Of a stretch of DNA of 12,483 bases, positions 7,239 through 12,483 are shown piece by piece. Under the pieces are notes generated by a model that made no database searches, was not told the DNA's origin, and was given only the letters and a program-made list of their open reading frames with translations. The DNA lies in the NCBI GenBank assembly GCA_021295675.1, contig JAGWBY010000019.1, forward strand, positions 6,720 through 19,202, read 5' to 3'. The position numbers and the translations under genes were made by a program. Source of the DNA: Candidatus Latescibacterota bacterium. GTDB lineage: Bacteria > Latescibacterota > UBA2968 > UBA8231. How positions within the stretch are numbered: the first letter of the stretch is position 1; every line of letters starts with the position of its first letter.

Positions 7239-8617
7239 TTACGGACTGTCAGCGCCGCCGTCGTTGGGATCTTCTTCGCTGCTGGCAGCGGGTGCAGCCG
7301 GCTTTTTGGGAGCTTGCGCCACGTCGTCTATATCCAGGTCCAACTCGGCAAAGTCGTCACTACTGACGACGTACACCGCGTCGTCGCCCTCCTGTTGTAA
7401 GTACGAGGTTCCGGCGGCTGCGCTGCTTGCCCTTCGCCGTGGAATTCGATACTGAAAGCGGGAGCGGCCTCGGCAGGCAGCTCATCGGCAAATCCCTCGA
7501 CTTCGAGTTGCTCCAAGTCGCTCAGGAGGCTGTTGAGCTTCCACGATTTGGCGTCGCGTCCCACAGGCTCGGACAAATGCCACACACCACTCGTGTCCTT
7601 ATCGGCCGCAAACGCGGGCGCAGCCCCGCGCGTCAGGACGATGCGCTCGACCTGCTCGCGCTCAAAGCGCAAGGGCTTTTTGTCGCGCAGGTCGGAAATG
7701 TTTTTGGTAAGCTCTTGCACCAGCGTCGAATCAACCAAGAAGACTTGTGGGCGACTGGCGTCGCGCGCGTACCAACGGCCCTGTTGGTCTGCGCCGCCAA
7801 TGGCCAAGCGCTTCTCGGCCCGGTCTGCGCCGACGAGCAAGGCGATCTCCACCTGCGACGCGCGCTCCCCTAAGCCATAGCTGGCCAAGGAGTCAGCATC
7901 TGGATCTTCGGCGACAAAAGCCTCGATCTCAGCTTGGTCGATTTTGTCGAGTAGGCCATCCACCGCGTCGGCGGCGGCCCGAGCGACTACCGGCTCGTGC
8001 ATTTGCCAGTCAGGTTCGGCCCGCGCTAGCACGGTCTCGCCGCCTGTGCCCCACCGCTGCACCTGCATTACCTCGTCTTTGGCAAAGGCTAGCACCCGGC
8101 GGTCTCGCAGGTCAAAAGCTCGCTTGTCGAGGTTGTCAAAGCGCCAAGCGCGCACCACAAAGATCTCGGGATTGTCGCCTTGTAGTTGGGCGTAGGTAAA
8201 GCGATCGGTGGGACTATCTGCCCCGAAAGCCACCACCTGCTCGGTGCCGTCCTCGGTTTGCAGCCGCACTTTGAGCCTCGGCGCGTCAAGCCCGTATTGG
8301 GCGACTTGCTCTGCGCTCGCCGCCGCGCTATCAACGACCACCTTTTCCCGCTCGCATTCGCGCAAATTGCGCAAATAGCGCTCTACGGCTTCTTGGTCGG
8401 CGCCGTCGGTCATGGGCGCGCTCAGGTTCCAGCCGCCCGTGCCCTTGTCCAACACCAAGGCATCGTCGCCGCGCAGCAATTCGAGCCGCTGTGCGTCGTC
8501 GTCTTGGAAGACGAATAGCTGCTTGGATTTTTCGGCTTCTTGGCGGCGCTCCTCGCCGCCCTTGATCTCGTAGAAATAGACAAAGGCCAACAGCGCCACA
8601 TTGGTCTTGAATTTCAT
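7239..8617 (-). CDS. DUF4340 protein, frameshifted near 7403-7440
   Basis: The ATG at 8617 overlaps the GldG-type stop as ATGA, with AGGAG five bases upstream. After a short membrane anchor (about residues 5-16) come three repeats of the DUF4340 pattern, each a W-x-(L/M)-x-x-P motif followed by a helical stretch: about 63-117, 204-257 and 346-392. The first two end in YGLDAP- or YGLGER-like turns. DUF4340 proteins are membrane-anchored extracytoplasmic partners of GldF/GldG-type ABC systems; their activity is unknown. The starting frame stops at 7328 with an implausible tail after PPEPR. The neighbouring frame continues from 7403 with a DUF4340-like ending (YLQQEGDDAVYVVSSDD, then an acidic, Ala/Pro-rich tail) to the TAA at 7241-7239, which abuts the next ATG as TAATG. 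One missing base (or 3n+1) at about 7403-7440 explains this. The anchor itself is also unusually short. Confidence 0.82.
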
Positions 8618-9399
8618 GCTTGCTCCTCTTGGACAAAGACCTTTTTAATCCACACGAGAATGGCCGCGTTTACCACGAAAACCGCGGCGTAGATCAGTTG
8701 GACTGTCTCGTTGGGAATCAGCGAGAACCCAAGGCTGGCACCGGTGAAAATCGTCAGCGCGACCACGCCAGCGCACAACACCGCAAACACCAAGCCGGAC
8801 TGCCAAGCCCACGCCGCGTGCCGATAGAGGCCGTAGCCAATGGCCGCCGAGGCCAAGGCCGCGATCAATTTGACCTCGCCCTCAAAGATCGCTCCCTCGC
8901 TGGTGGCAATGATGCCGCTGATGAAGAAGAACATCGCATTGCCCCAGAAGGTGTACACCAGCCACGAGACAAAGCCGTCGGCATAGGTCTGATAGCCGCG
9001 CCGGAGCACCATGACCATGCCCGACAACGCGACCGCAAACGGCACGATGAACACCGAGACCCAGAGAATGACCGCGCCCTGATTGCCGATCAGGTTGATG
9101 GGGTTAAAGGCGGGTTGCTTATCGGCGATAGTCAGGCGGTCTTCGTCCTCGGTGAGCCAACTGACACTGCCGAGGAATAGCTCGCCATTGGCCTGCTGGG
9201 CAAAGTACTGGTTAGAGGCAAAATCCGCGTCGCCGATGACCACCAGTCGCGTCCGCCCCTCGGGTGCCAGGCTGGTGTCGGCAGCCGCGGATACGGCCAC
9301 GCCCAGCGGCACCGGGCCACGCATATCCATTTCCGGGTCGAAATCCACCTCGCCGCCCTCGCCCATTATGGGCGCTAGGTCCGCTTCGCCCCAACTGCT
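8614..9399 (-). CDS. C-terminal part of the two-module GldG-type protein, in the shifted frame
   Basis: This frame continues the gene upstream after a one-base shift. It resumes with SSWGEADLAPIMGEGG (from 9399; the first internal ATG is 9366, not a natural start). It carries the end of GldG module 2: IGDADFASNQYF matches FGDSDFATNQYF of module 1, and FNPINL matches HNPIAL. A membrane segment follows (residues 914-937 of the repaired 1066-residue protein), then an extra region with about four more membrane segments (about 948-971, 981-998, 1006-1026, 1038-1057) and a short charged tail. The extra bundle has no counterpart in module 1, and I do not recognise it. The stop overlaps the DUF4340 start (ATGA). 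Without the upstream part it has no sensible start or signal, so it is almost certainly one gene with that part. Confidence 0.82.
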   Translation of the reverse strand, partial: SSWGEADLAPIMGEGGEVDFDPEMDMRGPVPLGVAVSAAADTSLAPEGRTRLVVIGDADFASNQYFAQQANGELFLGSVSWLTEDEDRLTIADKQPAFNPINLIGNQGAVILWVSVFIVPFAVALSGMVMVLRRGYQTYADGFVSWLVYTFWGNAMFFFISGIIATSEGAIFEGEVKLIAALASAAIGYGLYRHAAWAWQSGLVFAVLCAGVVALTIFTGASLGFSLIPNETVQLIYAAVFVVNAAILVWIKKVFVQEEQA

Positions 9400-11815
9400 T
9401 TTGTGGGTGCTTGAGCCGGTGTTCGGTCATCTGCACCGAGCGCGCCAGCGGAAAGAAGCTCATCGTGCCAGCGGATAGCTTTGCGGTGATCGGGTGATCG
9501 CCGTAGTTGATGACTACCGGCACTGAGACATCCGCGCCAAAAAGCTGGCCCAAGCCGCTCAGATCGACGACAAAGTCCTGCCCCAACTCGACCGAGTACT
9601 CGTTCAACAGTGCTTCGAGTCCGGTCGGCTGACCCGGATCGAGCAAAAACAGCGCGCTACCCCCACGAGCCAAGTATTGCCGCAGCACTTCGACCTCAGC
9701 CGCGGCAAAGCGCTCTTTGGGCCCTAAAACCACCACTAACGTAGCGTCCAGCCCCCCTTCGACCGCGAAGTTTAGCTCCTTGAGGCGGCTCTTGAGCGTG
9801 GAATAGCCGAGCTCATCTACTTGGTCCAGTTCGGCCTCGCCATGGCCGCTGGTGAAATAGGCCTTCTGTTCACGGCCTTTGAGCGCCTTGAGAATGGCAT
9901 TGCTCAACGCCTCTTCGCTCTGGGCGGTGATGCGCTCCGTGCGCACTTGTCCTTCGTCAATCACTTCAATAATCGAGGTCCCGCGCTCGCGGATATTGTT
10001 CTGCTCGACGCGCAGCCGATTTTTCTGCGGATCGAGCAACTCGTAGTCAAAGTTGGACGACACATAGCTATACTCATTTAAGAGATCCTCAAAGCGCATG
10101 TTCTCCATCTCGCCCATGAAGGTCTTGACGCTGACGTACTGGCCATTGTCTTCAAGAGGCGCGAGGAGCCGGTGGGTATCGTCCGAGAGCGTAAACAGCG
10201 CATCGGCCGTCATGTCCTTGCGGAGGTGGTAGCGGTCGCCGAGGAAGTTGACCAGCGCGGCAATGCCGAGCGAAATCACAATGCCCAACCCGGCCGCGCT
10301 CAAGTCGGCCAAGCTCCAGCGCCCCTTGCGCGAGACGACCACAATGCCGACCAAGGCGATTAACCCTGGGTAGAGCACCACGCTGAGCCAGAAAATCCAC
10401 TCGCTGTCGCTTTCGGTCAGGGCGATGGGATTGTGGCCCGGCTCGCGGGGGCGGATCGAGATCAGGGCTTCGTCCTCGGCCAGCCAACTCAGGGCGTTGA
10501 GGGCCAAGTCGCCATTGCCCTGGACGCCGAAGTACTGGTTGGTGGCAAAGTCCGAATCCCCAAAGACCACCAAGCGGCCCCCCGCCTCAATGTCTCGGGC
10601 AGCGACGGCCAAGGACACCGGCCCAGGCTGATCGACGCCCTCGTCGAGCTTGACCGTCTGATCGCCCTCGCTGGTGAGTACGCTCAAGTCGGTTTCGGCC
10701 CAACCGGCCTCCGAGGTCATAACCAAAGGGCCGCCCTCGCGACCGCTGCCCTCGTCAAAGCGCACCGAGCGCCCGAGTTGGAAGAAAGTCATCACGCCTT
10801 GGTGCTTGCGCGTGACCGGATGATCTCCGTAAGAGAGGGCGACCGGCGTGGTAAAGTCGAGGCCAAAAAGCGAGCCAATGCCGCTGGTGTCGATGACGAA
10901 GTCGTCGCCGACCGCCACGCCCCACTCGTCCAACAACTCTGCTAAGCCGCTGTCGGCGAGCGGATCCAAGAGCAACAGCACGGCACCGCCTGCTGCTAGA
11001 TAGGAACGTATAGCCTCGACCTCCACCGGGAATAAGGGCGTGCGCGGGCCAGCTACGACCAGCACGGCGCAATCTTCGGGCACCGCCCCCTCGCGGGCGA
11101 GGAACAGCGAATCTTCGACCGCATAGTCGATCGCCCCCAATTGGGCCTTTAACTGCTCTAGCCCATCGGGCTGGCTGGCAAGCTGGCGCTCGCCGTGCCC
11201 CACCGTCAAGTAGATTCGGTCTTGGCGCTCGCGCGTTAGCTTGAGCAGCGAGTTGACGATCTCGCGCTCTTCGAGTTCGGTGATTTGCTGTTGTTTGTCG
11301 CCGCTTTCCAACACCAGCGTGTCGTAGCGGCGGATGCCGTAGTCTTCGGTGCGGCGCGGATCGCGGTCCGGGTCGATGAATTCGTAGCTGAAGCGGGTGT
11401 TGTACGTCTCCAATTCGGCCAGCAGCAGTTCGAGTTCGGCGTTTTCCCCTCCCTCCATAAAGGCGAGGGCGTGAACATCCCCGTCCAGCGCCTTGAGCGT
11501 CTCCACCGTCAAATCGGCGAGGCTGTGTAGCTGGCCCTCAGTCAGGTCAAAGCGCTCGGGATAGCGGTTGCCCAAAAAATTGATCATGGCCACAATGCCA
11601 AAGACCATGATGCCGCCCCAAAAGGCATTGAGCCAGCGGCCGTACTGGCGGAAGAGCGCCGGGTTGAGCAGTCCGGCTGCGGCCACCATCAGGGCACCGA
11701 GGGCCAAGTTGAAAAGCCCGATTGAGCCGCTCTCGGCATTGAGCAGATAGGCCAAGCCACCCGCGACTATCAGCGCCGCGCCGACCAGCCCCAAGGGCGT
11801 GGTATATGCCTTCAT
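9212..11815 (-). CDS. GldG-type ABC auxiliary protein with two tandem modules; frameshifted near 9400
   Basis: I choose the ATG at 11815: GGAGG sits eight bases upstream, while the ATG at 11830 has no spaced ribosome site. Three membrane segments (about 8-25, 33-50, 64-81) lead GldG module 1 (about 79-465), with GHGE at 206-209, YGDHPVT at 329-335, GWAETDL at 371-377 and DFATNQYF at 422-429. Membrane segments at about 473-494 and 505-523 connect to module 2 (from about 523), with NFLGDRY, GHGE at 657-660 and YGDHPIT at 771-777. GldG is the extracytoplasmic partner of the GldA/GldF ABC transporter, first known from Flavobacterium gliding. Sense ends near residue 805 (KHPQ); the frame then runs on meaninglessly to 9212. 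Removing one A from the A4 run at 9402-9399 joins it to the downstream part, giving 1066 residues. The usual protein has one module. Confidence 0.85.
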   Translation of the reverse strand: MKAYTTPLGLVGAALIVAGGLAYLLNAESGSIGLFNLALGALMVAAAGLLNPALFRQYGRWLNAFWGGIMVFGIVAMINFLGNRYPERFDLTEGQLHSLADLTVETLKALDGDVHALAFMEGGENAELELLLAELETYNTRFSYEFIDPDRDPRRTEDYGIRRYDTLVLESGDKQQQITELEEREIVNSLLKLTRERQDRIYLTVGHGERQLASQPDGLEQLKAQLGAIDYAVEDSLFLAREGAVPEDCAVLVVAGPRTPLFPVEVEAIRSYLAAGGAVLLLLDPLADSGLAELLDEWGVAVGDDFVIDTSGIGSLFGLDFTTPVALSYGDHPVTRKHQGVMTFFQLGRSVRFDEGSGREGGPLVMTSEAGWAETDLSVLTSEGDQTVKLDEGVDQPGPVSLAVAARDIEAGGRLVVFGDSDFATNQYFGVQGNGDLALNALSWLAEDEALISIRPREPGHNPIALTESDSEWIFWLSVVLYPGLIALVGIVVVSRKGRWSLADLSAAGLGIVISLGIAALVNFLGDRYHLRKDMTADALFTLSDDTHRLLAPLEDNGQYVSVKTFMGEMENMRFEDLLNEYSYVSSNFDYELLDPQKNRLRVEQNNIRERGTSIIEVIDEGQVRTERITAQSEEALSNAILKALKGREQKAYFTSGHGEAELDQVDELGYSTLKSRLKELNFAVEGGLDATLVVVLGPKERFAAAEVEVLRQYLARGGSALFLLDPGQPTGLEALLNEYSVELGQDFVVDLSGLGQLFGADVSVPVVINYGDHPITAKLSAGTMSFFPLARSVQMTEHRLKHPQKQLGRSGPSAHNGRGRRGGFRPGNGYAWPGAAGRGRIRGCRHQPGTRGADATGGHRRRGFCL

Positions 11816-11823
11816 GCTCAGCG

Positions 11824-11828
11824 CCTCC
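11824..11828 (-). promoter_or_regulatory. Ribosome binding site deciding the GldG-type start
   Basis: GGAGG lies eight bases before the ATG at 11815. The upstream in-frame ATG at 11830 has only GGAG directly touching it, with no spacer. The choice of 11815 also fits the repaired end of the permease gene (TGA at 11820-11818), two bases before this start. Confidence 0.7.
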
Positions 11829-11839
11829 ATCTCCGCGAT

Positions 11840-12483
11840 TCAATGACAGAAAAAGGTAAAGCTCAGGTAGAACACCACATCCTTGGTGTCAATGACTCCG
11901 CGCTGGAAATCTTCAAGGTGATCTATAAAGGAGAGGTACTGCAAGATTTTGGCGGCCGTCGGGCCGGCAAAGCTAGCCGACCAGTCGATGAGCCAGAACA
12001 AGAGCAACATGCCAAAGGTCAGCAGCACGGCGACGATCTGATTTTCCGTCAGCGCCGAGGCCAAGATGCCCACGGCGATAAAGGTCGCGCCGAGGAACAA
12101 GTAGCCTAAATAGCCGGAAAAAATCGGGCCCCAGTCCGGCGAACCGTACACTTCGAGGATGAGAAAGTAGATCAACGTCAGGCTGACGATGATGCCGTAG
12201 AGCGAAAAGCAGGCAAAAAACTTGCCCAACATCACCTCGATGGTGCGCAGCGGCGAGGTCATCAACAATTCGATGGTCCCCGACTTCTTCTCCTCGGCAA
12301 ACAGCCGCATGGTCAGCATTGGGATGACCAAGAGCCAGATGAAGTCCATGACTGCGAAGAATTGGGTGACGACCATCTCGTTGAGATTGAGTGCCGGCAT
12401 CCCTCCCATGCCCATCTGCGCCCGCTGGCCAAACTGCAGGCACCAGAGGTTGAACTGCATCAGGATGTTGCGAAACAGATAGC
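11840..12483 (-). CDS. GldF-type ABC-2 transporter permease (5' end outside window; C-terminus apparently frameshifted)
   Basis: The frame is open to the right edge, so the 213 visible residues are the C-terminal part; codons before the first in-window ATG (12460) still read as protein (YLFRNIL). It shows the ABC-2 permease signature around LFAEEKKSGTIELLMTSPL, the coupling region, which touches the ATPase. Around it are about five membrane segments, and near the end FIDHLEDFQRGVIDTKDV, typical of GldF-like permeases. It should form the membrane channel with an ATPase that is presumably encoded just upstream. The frame ends abruptly in FFCH at 11840. One frame over, the bases at 11847-11818 spell VIESRRWRR then TGA, the usual GldF ending, so an extra base or a short deletion near the T5 run at 11854-11850 is likely. 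The repaired stop would lie two bases before the GldG-type ATG. Confidence 0.87.
   Translation of the reverse strand, partial: YLFRNILMQFNLWCLQFGQRAQMGMGGMPALNLNEMVVTQFFAVMDFIWLLVIPMLTMRLFAEEKKSGTIELLMTSPLRTIEVMLGKFFACFSLYGIIVSLTLIYFLILEVYGSPDWGPIFSGYLGYLFLGATFIAVGILASALTENQIVAVLLTFGMLLLFWLIDWSASFAGPTAAKILQYLSFIDHLEDFQRGVIDTKDVVFYLSFTFFCH

Noticed and set aside
9394..9415. Programmed ribosomal frameshift in the GldG-type gene
   Set aside because: CAC CCA CAA AAG CAG does not match a known +1 or -1 slippery motif, no clear stimulatory structure is visible, and neighbouring genes show similar breaks, which favours indels.
257..11530. Plus-strand open frames of 60-190 codons opposite the minus-strand genes (for example 708-1142, 1462-1974, 8620-9180, 10433-10945)
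   Set aside because: They lie within strong minus-strand genes, have Arg/Pro/Ala-biased products without recognisable domains, and arise from high GC. None has a supporting ribosome site or family match that I can see.
11813..11830. Start of the GldG-type gene at the ATG at 11830
   Set aside because: The purine-rich stretch directly touches that ATG with no spacer, while GGAGG is well spaced for 11815. The repaired permease gene would also overlap it.

Overview
This is a GC-rich bacterial window (about 60% GC by eye) packed with genes that all read on the minus strand, from the right edge to the left. Most junctions are stop/start overlaps of 1-4 bases or gaps of a few bases, so it reads as one long operon cut at both ends. 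Nothing in it fixes the taxon. A GldF/GldG-type ABC exporter with a DUF4340 protein beside a BatABCDE cluster, followed by a Gfo/Idh/MocA dehydrogenase, fits a Gram-negative lineage of the FCB or PVC type, for example Latescibacterota-like. That is a low-confidence guess.

Right part (12483 to about 7239): an ABC-2 permease of the GldF type (5' end outside the window); an unusual GldG-type protein with two complete GldG modules in tandem plus an extra C-terminal membrane bundle; and a DUF4340 protein. This is the auxiliary transport or gliding-type ABC cassette. Its ATPase is presumably just outside the right edge.

Middle and left part (about 7239 to 967): a DUF4381-like membrane protein, then BatA and BatB (von Willebrand A proteins), BatC (TPR with a long Gln-rich repeat), BatD, and BatE (TPR, two membrane segments, SH3 domain). 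This is the classic Bat order, but the MoxR ATPase and DUF58 protein that usually head such operons are not between DUF4340 and the DUF4381-like gene. Left end (931 to 1): a Gfo/Idh/MocA oxidoreductase, cut by the edge.

The main oddity is damage. Six places in the right-hand two thirds (permease C-terminus, GldG module 2, both ends of DUF4340, N-terminus of the DUF4381-like protein, MIDAS loop of BatA) look like short deletions or indels. Four of them break the frame. BatB, BatC, BatD, BatE and the visible dehydrogenase look intact. Either the assembly is faulty here or the front of the operon is decaying; reads would decide. The only sizeable gap (5287-5368) holds two short tandem repeats. 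I see no RNA genes, CRISPR, insertion sequences, convincing promoters or terminators, and no gene-free stretch over 300 bases.
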